Part shown: piece after piece, positions 9,544 through 18,542 of the stretch | Position numbering within the stretch: the first letter of the stretch is position 1 | Layout: every line of letters starts with the position of its first letter | From: Clostridia bacterium | GTDB lineage: Bacteria; Bacillota; Clostridia; TANB77; CAG-508 | Assembly: GCA_022791835.1 (NCBI GenBank) | Contig: JAAVZW010000010.1 | Location: 1 to 57,709, forward strand | DNA length: 57,709 nucleotides | Reading direction: 5' to 3' | Translations under genes and position numbers: made by a program | Notes under the pieces: generated by a model | The model's input: the letters and a program-made list of their open reading frames with translations, nothing else | Databases searched by the model: none | Told to the model about the DNA's origin: nothing

Positions 9544-11616
9544 ATGTCAAACGATATCCTATTATATATTATGGGAGGCTCAATCGTAGTCTTAGTTGCA
9601 ATAATTGTAGCCTATATACTAATCAATAAAGCATTAAATAAAGGCGATAGGAAATATGTTAGAGAATTGCGCCAAGGCACAAAAACAAGCAAATTTTCAT
9701 CAGAAATACTATACCAAAAATTATACATGACATATGTAAAAATTCCAGGTATTAAAAGATATCTAGCAAAACTTAGAAGAAAGCTAGAAATAATAAATAT
9801 AGAAGATGAATACCAAACAAGGAGACAATCAGCCTCAATTATAACAAAATCATTATTAATAATAATACCATTAACAATATTAATAATAATAATGGCAAAA
9901 TCAAATATGCTATTATTATCAATACTTCTTGTATTTGAAATATTTATGATAGATACAGTCATTGACGGAATGGTAGGAAAACTTGATACAAAACTATTAA
10001 AACAACAAGTAGACTTCTTTTCAGAGATAAGACATGCATATCATGAATACAACATGGTAGAAGAAGCAATATATGAAGTATCACAAAATGATGAATTAGA
10101 AGTATCAAGACAAGGAGAAAAGATATATGAAATACTTATATCAGATGATCCAGAAGAAGAACTAGAAAAATACTATGATATTGCACCAAATAGTTACCTA
10201 AAGGAATTTGCAGGAATATCATACCTAACACGTGAATTTGGAGATAGGAAAACAAACGAAGGAGCTTCATTATATCTAAAAAACTTAAATAATATAACAC
10301 AAGAAATGCAGATAGAAATATTAAAAAGAGATAGATTAGACTATGTATTCCAAAGTTTAGCAGTTATATCAGTAGTGCCAATATTATTCATAGAAGCACT
10401 TAAAAATTGGGCAGTGTCAAACTTTAGTTTTACAGGCAGTTTCTATAATGGAAAACTAGGATTAATAATGCAAATTGCAATAGTAGTTATTACGTTAGTT
10501 TGCTATTTATTAGTTAGAAAAGTAAAAGACACAAATACTAATAGTAATATAAAAGACACTCAAAATCCATGGCAAGAAAAACTATATAAAAAGAAACCAA
10601 TTAAAAAATTTGTAGACCTATTTATACCAAAAAAGGGAACAAAAAAATATAAAGATATAAATAAATTATTAAAAGATGCAGCATCAAAAGATAAAATAGA
10701 ATGGATATATGTAACAAAATTAACATTAGTAGCAGTTGTATTTTGTATAACACTATTCCTAGCAGGACAACTGCATAGAGTATCTGTAGAATATATATAT
10801 ACAACTCCAACAACAACATACAATTTGATATCAATGTCAGAAAAACAAGAAAAAGAAGCAATGGATACTACAGAAATAGACAATATTTTTCTAGATATGT
10901 TTAGAAATCAAATGGATGTTACAGTAGAACAATTGAAAACAGAAATGAAGTATTCAGAATATTATAAAGGTGCATCAGATGAAGAAATTACACAAGCAGC
11001 AGAAAGAGTTTATACAAAATTGCAAGTAATACATAGTGAATATATTCAATGGTTTGAAGTATTAATAGCATTAATATTTTCAGCAATAGGATATATGGTA
11101 CCTACTTGGATGCTATATTTCCAAAAGATATTAAGACAACTAGAAATGGAAGACGAAGTTATGCAGTATCAGACGATAATACTGATGCTAATGAAAATAG
11201 AAAGAGTTAATGTAGAAATGATACTAGAATGGCTAGAAAGATATGCAAATATTTTCAAAGAGCCAATAACTAGATGCGTAAACAATTACGAAGCAGGAGC
11301 ATGGGAAGCATTAGAAACATTAAAAAATGAAATATCATATCAACAGTTAATAACAATAGTAGAAAGTTTACAAGCAGCTGTAGAAAGAATACCAATCAGA
11401 GAGGCTTTTGATGAACTAGATGCAGAAAGAGAATATTATCAAGATAAGAGAAAAGCAGCAAATGAAAAATTAATATCAAGAAAAGGATTAATAGGAAAAG
11501 CAATAGGATTTGCACCAATGATAGTATTGTTTGTTGGTTATCTAATAGTACCGCTAGTAGGTATAGGAATAATATCTATGGTATCGATGTTCACAGAAAT
11601 GGGCACAATGATGTAG
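9544..11616 (+). CDS. fused TadB/TadC-like pilus membrane platform protein
   Basis: A 690-residue membrane protein with an N-terminal helix, a type II secretion F-like domain in the first half (DTVIDGMVGKLDTKLLKQQV, LTREFGDRKTNEG) followed by helices near 330-400, and a second similar half (QTIILMLMKIERVNVEMILE; final helices VLFVGYLIVPLVGIGI). The two halves match the separate TadB and TadC proteins that form the inner-membrane platform turned by the CpaF ATPase. The start follows AAAGGAGGTG with a rather long spacer. The pilin-like genes follow after 16 bases. Confidence 0.78.
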   Translation: MSNDILLYIMGGSIVVLVAIIVAYILINKALNKGDRKYVRELRQGTKTSKFSSEILYQKLYMTYVKIPGIKRYLAKLRRKLEIINIEDEYQTRRQSASIITKSLLIIIPLTILIIIMAKSNMLLLSILLVFEIFMIDTVIDGMVGKLDTKLLKQQVDFFSEIRHAYHEYNMVEEAIYEVSQNDELEVSRQGEKIYEILISDDPEEELEKYYDIAPNSYLKEFAGISYLTREFGDRKTNEGASLYLKNLNNITQEMQIEILKRDRLDYVFQSLAVISVVPILFIEALKNWAVSNFSFTGSFYNGKLGLIMQIAIVVITLVCYLLVRKVKDTNTNSNIKDTQNPWQEKLYKKKPIKKFVDLFIPKKGTKKYKDINKLLKDAASKDKIEWIYVTKLTLVAVVFCITLFLAGQLHRVSVEYIYTTPTTTYNLISMSEKQEKEAMDTTEIDNIFLDMFRNQMDVTVEQLKTEMKYSEYYKGASDEEITQAAERVYTKLQVIHSEYIQWFEVLIALIFSAIGYMVPTWMLYFQKILRQLEMEDEVMQYQTIILMLMKIERVNVEMILEWLERYANIFKEPITRCVNNYEAGAWEALETLKNEISYQQLITIVESLQAAVERIPIREAFDELDAEREYYQDKRKAANEKLISRKGLIGKAIGFAPMIVLFVGYLIVPLVGIGIISMVSMFTEMGTMM

Positions 11617-11632
11617 GAGAAAGGAGTAGAAT

Positions 11633-12194
11633 ATGGAAAATGCATCAAAAGCAGTAATAATTGCAGGAGGAGTATTAATATCAATATGTGTAATATCAAT
11701 ATTCTACTTCATGTTTAGACAAATTGGAGACACAGTAGAAGTTACACAGCCCAATACAGCACAAAAAGAGCTAAAAGATTTTAACACAGGTTTTGAAGCA
11801 TATAATAAAAAGCTGATGTATGGTGCAGATATTATAAGCGTACTAAATAAGGCGATAGATAATAATAGAAGATATAAAATTGAATTTTTTAATAATCCTA
11901 AAGAACCAGATTATATAGATTTCTATGTAAATGTAATATTTACATATGAAGGTAAAACATATAGCTTAAAAGATGACTTTACAGAATATACAGCTACGAG
12001 AAGAAACATAATACAAAAAGAGTTTTTAGATAAAGTAGGACTTAAAGAAACAGATACAGAAAACATATTTAAGTTTAAAGTGTCTGGATTTAAGTGCACT
12101 CGGTGTAAAGTATAATGGAAATAAGGATACAAAAAATACACTAGCAATTGGTAGAGTCAAAGAAATGAAATTTGAAAAATTTGAACAAAAATAA
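11633..12194 (+). CDS. pilin-like membrane-anchored protein, MENASKA type (one +1 frameshift)
   Basis: A 186-residue protein across the shift. The N-terminus MENASKAVIIAGGVLIS leads into one membrane helix, with the bulk presumably outside. It shares FEAYNKKLMYGADIISVLNK with the gene at 12800, so the two are paralogues. The first frame ends at FKCT. Skipping C12101 continues GVKYNGNKDTKNTLAIG to a stop that is followed by the next gene's ribosome site. Its position after TadB/C suggests a pseudopilin or minor surface subunit. Confidence 0.72.
12101..12104 (+). other. CGG +1 frameshift site 4 (pilin-like protein)
   Basis: ACT-C-GGT-GTA. Without the shift the frame ends within a few codons. 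With it the gene runs to the next ribosome site. Confidence 0.82.
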
Positions 12195-12207
12195 TAGGAG
12201 GTAAGCA

Positions 12208-12751
12208 ATGGAAAATGCATCAAAAGCCTTATTAATTGCAGGTGCTGTCCTAATTCGGAGTTATGATTTTTCTATTTTTCTTCTTTGAATTAAGTTACAT
12301 GGGTACAATGTCTGGAACAGTAACTGATAATATGGAAGAACAAAAAATACAAGAATTTAATGCACAATTTTTAGGCTTTGCTGATAGAGGAGATTTTGGA
12401 TATGCAGGTAAAAAAGATGCAATATCAGTTCAGGAATTTGTCAAACTATATAATTTGATAAAAAATTGGAATGAAAAAAATCCATCAGATATGATAAAAA
12501 TAAAATTTGCAACAAATAATGAGGCAATAACTATAGCAGAGAAACCAGTAGACATTAGATCATACTTAAAAGAATTTAAACCTACATCAGAAGAAATACT
12601 ATCTTACTATTTTAAAGACGAAAGAGAACCAAACCCAAACTTAAGGAACAAATCAGAACAATATTATTTTGAATTTAAGAGTATTGAAGCAAAAAGAGAA
12701 AATTCAAGAGGAAGAATTTCGGAGATAACTCTAAGAATGAAAAAGATATAA
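12208..12751 (+). CDS. pilin-like membrane-anchored protein, MENASKA type (one +1 frameshift at codon 17)
   Basis: A 180-residue protein across the shift. ATG at 12208 follows AGGAGG. It opens MENASKALLIAGAVLI, nearly identical to its neighbours. An extra C at 12256, inside the membrane-helix region, then precedes GGA, and the next frame continues GVMIFLFFFELSYMG. If C is skipped the helix is continuous. If not, the only product is a short peptide. The soluble part shares the IQEFNAQFLGF-type segment with the gene at 13346. Confidence 0.78.
12256..12259 (+). other. CGG +1 frameshift site 5 (pilin-like protein)
   Basis: ATT-C-GGA-GTT. Skipping the C makes one uninterrupted N-terminal helix, as in the paralogues at 11633 and 13346, which have no extra base at this position. 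Confidence 0.9.
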
Positions 12752-12799
12752 GGCTTGCAAAAATAAACAAAAAGTGCTATAATATAAAGAGGAATTAAA

Positions 12800-13252
12800 A
12801 TGAAAAAGGTCATATTATCAATATTATTACTATTATTAGTAATAATAATAATAGTAGTAGTCAAAATAAGCGATAAAGGAATTGTCCAGACAGCAACTAA
12901 GCAATTTAATGCAAGGTTTGAAGCATATAAAGATAAAACAATATATGGAGCAGACATACTATCAATAATAAACAAAGCAATAGATAATAACAGAATACAA
13001 AATATACCAAAAGATGAAGAAGGTAACTACATAGAAAATGATACTTCATCAATAAAAGTTGATATTACCTTACTAAGTACAGATGAAGATAACAATGTAA
13101 TAGAAGTAACATATCCAATGGAAAGATTACAACAAGTAGGACTAGAAGGATTTATACAAAATTTTTCGTTGGTAGAATTTAAATGTACAGAAATAGAGTA
13201 CAACAAGCAAAAACGAGTATCAAAAATAAAGGTAAAACAGCTCGAAATTTAA
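12800..13252 (+). CDS. pilin-like membrane-anchored protein
   Basis: A 150-residue protein with a very hydrophobic N-terminal helix (about residues 3-22) and an outside domain that matches the 11633 product in FNARFEAYKDKTIYGADILS and FKCTEIEYN. It lacks the MENASKA start. The ribosome site is AAGAGGAATTAAA before the ATG. No frameshift is present, so the paralogue serves as an internal control for the shifted copy. Likely a minor pilus subunit or surface protein. Confidence 0.65.
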   Translation: MKKVILSILLLLLVIIIIVVVKISDKGIVQTATKQFNARFEAYKDKTIYGADILSIINKAIDNNRIQNIPKDEEGNYIENDTSSIKVDITLLSTDEDNNVIEVTYPMERLQQVGLEGFIQNFSLVEFKCTEIEYNKQKRVSKIKVKQLEI

Positions 13253-13271
13253 ATAAATTAAGACTTTATTG

Positions 13272-13299
13272 TTGACATTATAAAAAATAATGTTAAAAT
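13272..13299 (+). promoter_or_regulatory. sigma-A type promoter before a pilin-like gene
   Basis: TTGACA, a 16-base spacer, and TAAAAT, about 47 bases upstream of the pilin-like gene at 13346. It would allow separate strong expression of this subunit within the operon. Confidence 0.6.
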
Positions 13300-13345
13300 A
13301 TATATAAATAATAAATGTATATGAACGCACAAAGGAGGAAATATT

Positions 13346-13768
13346 ATGGAAAACGCGTCAAAAGCATTAATCATAGCAGGAGCTATATTAATTTCAATTT
13401 TATTAATAAGTGTAGGAATTTTAGTAATGAGATCTGCAGATGAGGTAGTAGCAGGTGGAGGAAAAGCAATGGACAAGCAAGCGAAGGATATATTTAATGC
13501 ACAATTCACAAGCTATGCAGGAGAACAAAAAGGAACAATTGTAAAGCAATTATTAAATGATGTAATCTCAAGTAATGCAGTATATGGTGAAGAAGAACAA
13601 GTTAAAGTAACAGGAATAGGAACTGATCCAGCAGCTTTATTATCAACAGTTAAACCTTCAGTTAAATATAATGTTGAAATGAAAATGAGCAAATATGGTA
13701 TAGTATCAGAAATAAATATAACACAAGTAGGAGGAACTACTGCAGGTGGAGGAACTACAACACCATAA
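13346..13768 (+). CDS. pilin-like membrane-anchored protein, MENASKA type
   Basis: A 140-residue protein beginning MENASKALIIAGAILISI, with one helix (about residues 8-27) and a small outside domain ending in a Gly/Thr-rich tail (GGTTAGGGTTTP). It has its own consensus promoter and an AAAGGAGG site, unlike its neighbours, so it may be the most abundant subunit. It contains no prepilin peptidase site of the GFTLIE type. The major-pilin role is an inference from expression signals and gene order. Confidence 0.68.
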   Translation: MENASKALIIAGAILISILLISVGILVMRSADEVVAGGGKAMDKQAKDIFNAQFTSYAGEQKGTIVKQLLNDVISSNAVYGEEEQVKVTGIGTDPAALLSTVKPSVKYNVEMKMSKYGIVSEINITQVGGTTAGGGTTTP

Positions 13769-13811
13769 CAAATTAAACACAGATAAACTACTTTAGGAAG
13801 GAAAATAAACT

Positions 13812-14689
13812 ATGGAGAATGTAGCTGAAGCATTAAAGCTTGGTTTTGCAGTGTTAGTATTTATGGTAGCACTTGTACTACTCTTTAATGTAGCAACTAC
13901 TGCAAGAACTACAGCAGAAAGTGTTATTCAAAGCATGGATAGAACAACATATCATACTTATTTACAAGGGGACGAAAGATTTGTAGACGATAATCGGAAA
14001 CAGAATAGTAACACTAGAAGAAATGATACCAGCCTTATATAGATACGCCACAGAAAGCTATGGTGTAACTATAATAGACATGAGAGAAAGTAATGATATT
14101 AAAATAGTAGCAAGGTTTGACACAGATACAGAAGACGTATGTAGCAATTGGTATGGAAGACCTACTGATACGCCATTTCAAGTTGCTAATAGAAAATGCA
14201 AAGTTCTATTTGAAATAAATGATTATGTGATAGCACCTACTATTGGAAATAGTTATAAATTAGATACAAACGTAGAAGTGAACGAAAGTGGCGACTATGT
14301 AAAAGGTACATTTAATGACTTAGAGGCCTTATTTAAAAAAATATATAAACAAAGTCCAAATAGAAATCACCCTAGAGAATTTACATGTGCATGGAATGGT
14401 TATAGCAGTCTTACAGCACAAAGAGTAGATTCAGATATATCACGGAATTACAGCTTTTTTTAATACACATAGTTTAGGACAGCAAGGGAATGGAACAGGA
14501 GAAAATCATGTGCCATATGTAAATATGTCATCAAAATATAAAAATAGCAGATTTGTAGAATATTTAACTATACATGATACAAATGAATATATGACAACAG
14601 AAGAAGAGGATGATAAGTTATATGCAGGAGGACTCAGAAACCCAGAAAAAAGAGAAATAATATATGTATACTTAGATGAAAAGGCATAA
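13812..14689 (+). CDS. pilin-like membrane-anchored protein (two +1 frameshifts)
   Basis: A 291-residue protein if both shifts are made. It opens MENVAEALKLGFAVLVFMVA, a membrane helix. After DDN an extra C (13995) precedes GGA, and the next frame reads GNRIVTLEEMIPALYRYATE. After SDIS a second extra C (14443) precedes GGA, then GITAFFNTHSLGQQGNGTG continues to LDEKA and stop, just before the ribosome site of the next gene. Three frames are thus joined by two identical events. Probably a surface or minor pilus component. Confidence 0.75.
13995..13998 (+). other. CGG +1 frameshift site 6 (pilin-like protein)
   Basis: AAT-C-GGA-AAC. Joins DDN to GNRIVTLEEM. Confidence 0.85.
14443..14446 (+). 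other. CGG +1 frameshift site 7 (same gene, second site)
   Basis: TCA-C-GGA-ATT. Joins SDIS to GITAFFNTHS. The frame then stays open for 81 codons. Confidence 0.85.
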
Positions 14690-14708
14690 ATAAAAGGAGG
14701 AGAAGCAT

Positions 14709-15236
14709 ATGGGAGATTCATTAATAACAATTGTAGCAATATTGTTAACCGCGATACTTATGTTTGTATTTCCACTAATGGCAATGTCAGAAAGAAATGA
14801 TGATGTATCACAACTTACAGTACAAACTGCTGTATCAGAATTTACAAACAATGCAGCTACTATAGGTAAAATAACAACGGCAGATTACGAAAAATTAGTT
14901 GCAGCATTATATGCTACAGGAAACACATATGATGTAGAAATAGAAATACGTGTATTCGACGATAACCCAGCAAAGAAGCAACAAGCTCTTATGGGAAACG
15001 ACGATAAAGTAGGAGAAAACATCTATTATTCTATATATACAACTCAAGTAATGGAAGAATTAGATGAAAAGGGAACAAAATACATGAAAGACGGAGACCA
15101 ATTAATAGTAAAAGCAGTAAATACTAATAATACAATATCTCAAATGCTAAAAAGCTTCTTTTATGGCTTAACAGGAAACAATACATATAGCATAGTTGGT
15201 TCTGAATCCGCACAAGTAACAGCAACAGGAAGATAA
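14709..15236 (+). CDS. TadE-like membrane-anchored protein
   Basis: A 175-residue protein with one N-terminal helix (LITIVAILLTAILMFVFPLM) and an outside domain. The sequence after the helix (MSERNDDVSQLTVQTAVSEF) resembles the segment after the helix in TadE/TadF-type pseudopilins. The ribosome site is AAAGGAGGAG. A terminator follows. The assignment to the pilus system rests on the operon and architecture. Confidence 0.62.
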   Translation: MGDSLITIVAILLTAILMFVFPLMAMSERNDDVSQLTVQTAVSEFTNNAATIGKITTADYEKLVAALYATGNTYDVEIEIRVFDDNPAKKQQALMGNDDKVGENIYYSIYTTQVMEELDEKGTKYMKDGDQLIVKAVNTNNTISQMLKSFFYGLTGNNTYSIVGSESAQVTATGR

Positions 15237-15255
15237 ATAAAAAGCAAATAATTAA

Positions 15256-15300
15256 GCCTTTATCTGTAGTTTTAAACTAAAAGGGTAAAGGCTCATTTTT
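15256..15300 (+). terminator. terminator within the pilus locus
   Basis: Stem GCCTTTA / TAAAGGC with a long AT-rich loop followed by TCATTTTT, directly before the ribosome site of the next gene. Confidence 0.65.
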
Positions 15301-15322
15301 ACAAAAGGAGAAGGGAAATAAT

Positions 15323-16651
15323 ATGAAATTACAACACTTAATAATAATATTTTTAGCCATAGCATTACCAGTAATTATTGTATTATCTTTCTATGTAACA
15401 ATGCAAGTAGATACTGCAAGATTAAGAGTTAATTACAACGATTATCTTTCAGGAGCAGCACATGATACAATAGTGGCATTCCAGCAAAATACACTAGGAG
15501 ATAAATATTCAACAGTTGCAGATACAAAAATAAGAGATATAGAAGCTGCACTAAATGTTTTTTCTATGAGAATGGCAACATCATTTGGAAGTACTGGTGC
15601 AAGTACAAGTGAAATGATGGCATGTGTACCAGCTTTAGTATTTACTTTGTATGATGGATATTATATATATACACCTACAAAAACGTGGGATAGTAATAAA
15701 TTTAAACATGAATTAAAATCATATGTATATTACACAAAAAAATATACAAATGCAACAAATACAAAAATACTTACAATAAATTATTCAATAGATAATTATG
15801 TAGCAGTATATTTCTATAAGGGAACAGAATATCAGTCAAGAGCAGGATATCTAGAAGTTGAGCCAAGAAATAGAGATGAATTTCTTGCAAATTTAGGAGA
15901 TGACAGCAATGAGAATGTAAAAAAAGCAAGGCAATACTATATAGATGCATGGGATTTCACATCATGGTTTAATGATAGAGTTAGAGAAATAGGAACAGAT
16001 AGTGAAAATAGAGATTTGTTAGAGCTATTAGAAATAACAAGAACAAATGGCAACTCAGCACTTCCAAGGACAGCATCAAGGTTTAATGATGAAAAGTATG
16101 ATGTAATAAAAAACAGTCTTACAAAGAACTTAACACAAGCAATGTATGTATATAGTAAACACTCAACAATCGATTTCCAAATGCCAGACCTTTCTCCAAC
16201 AGACTGGGATACTATATTAAATAATATATGTTTCATAGCATTTATGCAAGGAATGCCAGTAGGAACAACTGTATATAATGATTATACAATTGCAGTAAGT
16301 ACAGAAAACAAAGAAACTGTGAATTCAAATGATATTTATTATGTAGGCGATGATGGCTCATATCATAGAATATGGTGTCCACATTTGACAGGCAATATAC
16401 AGGGAATAAATAAAATTCAATTCAAAAATCAAGAATCAGCAACACACAAAATTGTACCAGCTTGCTATTACTGCATGATAAATGCATCTAATCCAAATAT
16501 AGAGTATATTGATATATATAAAGAAAAATATGAACCAAGAAATTATAACGAATCAGCAAGAAAAATAGCATTTTATTCAGCAATTGCAAATGAAAAATTA
16601 AAATTAGTAAAAGCTTCTAACTATATAAATGGTAGTGGATTAATGAAATAA
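15323..16651 (+). CDS. membrane-anchored protein with Cys/His motif, end of the pilus locus
   Basis: A 442-residue protein with one N-terminal helix (LIIIFLAIALPVIIVLSFYV) and a large outside domain. I do not recognise it. YHRIWCPHLTGN and, about 30 residues on, PACYYCMIN form a possible metal or disulfide site (C, H, C, C). The region after the helix (QVDTARLRVNYNDYLSGAA) is like the start of TadE/TadG-type proteins. At its size and position it could be a TadG-like or tip component. Confidence 0.6.
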   Translation: MKLQHLIIIFLAIALPVIIVLSFYVTMQVDTARLRVNYNDYLSGAAHDTIVAFQQNTLGDKYSTVADTKIRDIEAALNVFSMRMATSFGSTGASTSEMMACVPALVFTLYDGYYIYTPTKTWDSNKFKHELKSYVYYTKKYTNATNTKILTINYSIDNYVAVYFYKGTEYQSRAGYLEVEPRNRDEFLANLGDDSNENVKKARQYYIDAWDFTSWFNDRVREIGTDSENRDLLELLEITRTNGNSALPRTASRFNDEKYDVIKNSLTKNLTQAMYVYSKHSTIDFQMPDLSPTDWDTILNNICFIAFMQGMPVGTTVYNDYTIAVSTENKETVNSNDIYYVGDDGSYHRIWCPHLTGNIQGINKIQFKNQESATHKIVPACYYCMINASNPNIEYIDIYKEKYEPRNYNESARKIAFYSAIANEKLKLVKASNYINGSGLMK

Positions 16652-16660
16652 ATAAAAAAA

Positions 16661-16770
16661 CGGAACTAATATTTTCTAAGCTTATCCTTCGCCAAGAAAA
16701 TCTAAGTTTCGCATAATTATCTTCTACGTCAATTACACGCTATGCGCGTACTTTCCTAGAATATAAAAAA
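16661..16770 (-). repeat. ~110-bp repeat R, inverted copy
   Basis: Read on the - strand it begins TTCTAGGAAAGTACGCGCAT and ends ATTAGTTCCG, nearly identical to 25382-25484. It contains several short inverted repeats and no open frame. It sits between the last pilus gene and a terminator. Confidence 0.85.
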
Positions 16771-16773
16771 TTT

Positions 16774-16799
16774 GCCAGATAGTCTGGCGGATTTTTTTT
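16774..16799 (+). terminator. Rho-independent terminator (possibly bidirectional)
   Basis: Stem GCCAGA / TCTGGC with a three-base loop, preceded by a run of A and followed by a run of T. Confidence 0.8.
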
Positions 16800-16850
16800 G
16801 CTTATTTGGTTATAATATAATTGCAAAAATTTTGTAAGAAGGTAACTAAA

Positions 16851-18113
16851 ATGAAAGATAATATAAAGAAAAAGTATGTAGGAGCTATTTTATTTATATT
16901 GCTAGCCCTTTTAATTTATATAAGTAACATATCAAATATGCCAGAAAATATAGTCCTTTTTGAAGGAGAACCTTTAAATATCAAGACAGTTTTAGGAATA
17001 AATATAACCACAACTTCTTCAACTAATCCAAACATAGAAAAGATAGAAAATAAACAAACAATTACAGTTTCAGCAAATACATCTGACCAAAATCATACAG
17101 GAAATCTCAATTTACAAGTATCATTTTTAGGCATAAAAGTAAAAAATATAAATGTAGATATAATAGAAAATGCAGAAGTAGTACCAATAGGAAATCTTAT
17201 AGGAGTTAAGCTTTATACAAATGGAGTTCTTGTTGTAGGTATGTCAGAAATAGAAGATGAAAGAGAAGGAAAAGTTAAACCATATGAAGGTTCAGGAATT
17301 GAAGAAGGAGATATAATAGTAGGAATAAATGAAAATATAGTAACCTGCACAGATGAGCTAACTAAATATATAAATGAAGCTAAGGGAAATGATATGAAGG
17401 TTACTTATATAAGAAATGGAGAAGAATTGAACACTAATATGAAAGCAGTACAATCAAGTGATAATTCATACAAAATAGGGCTATGGGTAAGAGATACAGC
17501 AGCAGGAGTACGGTACTGCTAGTTTTTATGAACCCAAATCAAAGAAATTTGCAAGCTTAGGACATGGAATTGTTGATGCAGATACAGAACAATTAGTAGA
17601 AATTGCATCAGGAGATATTGTTACTGCCAATATATTATCAATTGTTAAAGGTACAGAAGGAAATCCGCGGAAGAATACAAGGTTCAATAGAAGGTAGACC
17701 TACAATAGGGACGATATATAAAAACACACCTTATGGAGTATATGGATATTTAAATAATCCAGGATATTTGGATGTAAATACAAATAAAAAGCTGCCAGTT
17801 GCTCTTAGGAATGAAATAAGAACTGGAAAGGCAACTATTATTACTGCTTTAGATAATGAGCCTGCAAAGGAATATGAAGTTGAGATAGAGAGGATTTATA
17901 CTAATAATAATATAGATAATAAGAGTATGGTAATTAGAATTACAGATTCAAGGCTTTTAGAGAAAGCAGGTGGGATAGTACAAGGGATGAGTGGAAGTCC
18001 TATAATACAAAATCGGTAAATTAGTTGGAGCTTTGACGCATGTTATGGTGAATGATTTACAACTTGGATATGCAGTTTTTGCAGAGACTATGGTTAAGCA
18101 GATGAGTGAGTGA
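16851..18113 (+). CDS. spoIVB: SpoIVB peptidase (three +1 frameshifts)
   Basis: Sporulation signalling serine protease (S55) secreted by the forespore, which triggers pro-sigma-K processing. It has 419 residues across the shifts, close to the usual ~425. N-terminal helix (about 8-23). PDZ domain around GSGIEEGDIIVGINE. Peptidase: LGHGIVDADT (His) and GMSGSPIIQNG (catalytic Ser). Extra C at 17511 (AAGV then GTASFYEP), 17668 (GNP then GRIQGSIEG) and 18014 (IIQN then GKLVGALTHVMV). All three occur before a family-typical glycine. ATG at 16851 follows AGAAGG; an upstream TTG is disfavoured. Confidence 0.93.
17511..17514 (+). other. CGG +1 frameshift site 8 (spoIVB)
   Basis: GTA-C-GGT-ACT. Joins RDTAAGV to GTASFYEPKSKK, the usual GIGTLTYYDP-like strand of SpoIVB. 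Confidence 0.93.
17668..17671 (+). other. CGG +1 frameshift site 9 (spoIVB)
   Basis: CCG-C-GGA-AGA. Joins KGTEGNP to GRIQGSIEGR, the GxPGxxxG segment. Confidence 0.93.
18014..18017 (+). other. CGG +1 frameshift site 10 (spoIVB)
   Basis: AAT-C-GGT-AAA. Joins SGSPIIQN to GKLVGALTHV, directly after the catalytic serine motif. Confidence 0.95.
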
Positions 18114-18130
18114 GTTTGAGGGTGTACTAA

Positions 18131-18507
18131 AATTAACGGCAAGCTACCTTTTGATAAGTTTTTTTAAAATTTGTTTCCGCCAAGGCATACGCGGGTCGCT
18201 TCGCTATAACTTATCTCTAACTCACTGCGTTCGAAGAGCTAAGAAAATGCCCCACGCCTCAAAGGGCTGTCGTCAACGAAATTTTAAAAAAATTATCAAA
18301 ACGCATGCCTGTATGATACTGTTTTTAATTTGTATCGCACAGGCACGCGTTTTGGGAAAGATTTATATTTTTAGTGCCGACGCGCATGGAAGCTCCCCGT
18401 GGCGACAGCCAGAAGTGACCCTAGGCGAATGGAGGGTCCGAAGGAGCCCGACAGCAAGGAGGCGCTAAAAATATAAATCTTTCCCAAAAGGTAGCTTGCC
18501 GTTAATT
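18131..18507 (+). repeat. structured double-hairpin element E, copy 1
   Basis: A 377-bp GC-richer block between spoIVB and the convergent murC. The ends are a near-perfect inverted repeat (TTAACGGCAAGCTACC / GGTAGCTTGCCGTTAA). Inside are two nested hairpins: GATAAGTTTTTTTAAAATTT paired with AAATTTTAAAAAAATTATC, and GGGAAAGATTTATATTTTTA paired with its complement near 18467-18487. The conserved core between them includes GGAAGCTCCCCG, GACCCTAGGCGAATGG and GGAGCCCGACAGCAAG. No credible protein is encoded. It could be a structured RNA or a MITE-like insertion. A second copy follows pnp. Confidence 0.75.
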
Positions 18508-18542
18508 ATAGTAGCAACTTAAACTCACGATTCTTCGAAGCC

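Noticed and set aside
18106..18468. Open frame inside element E copy 1
   Set aside because: It runs through hairpin arms and GC-rich RNA-like cores, has no ribosome site and no counterpart in copy 2.
18131..18507. tmRNA, RNase P RNA or SRP RNA
   Set aside because: None of their conserved segments is present, and the two-copy palindromic layout does not fit.
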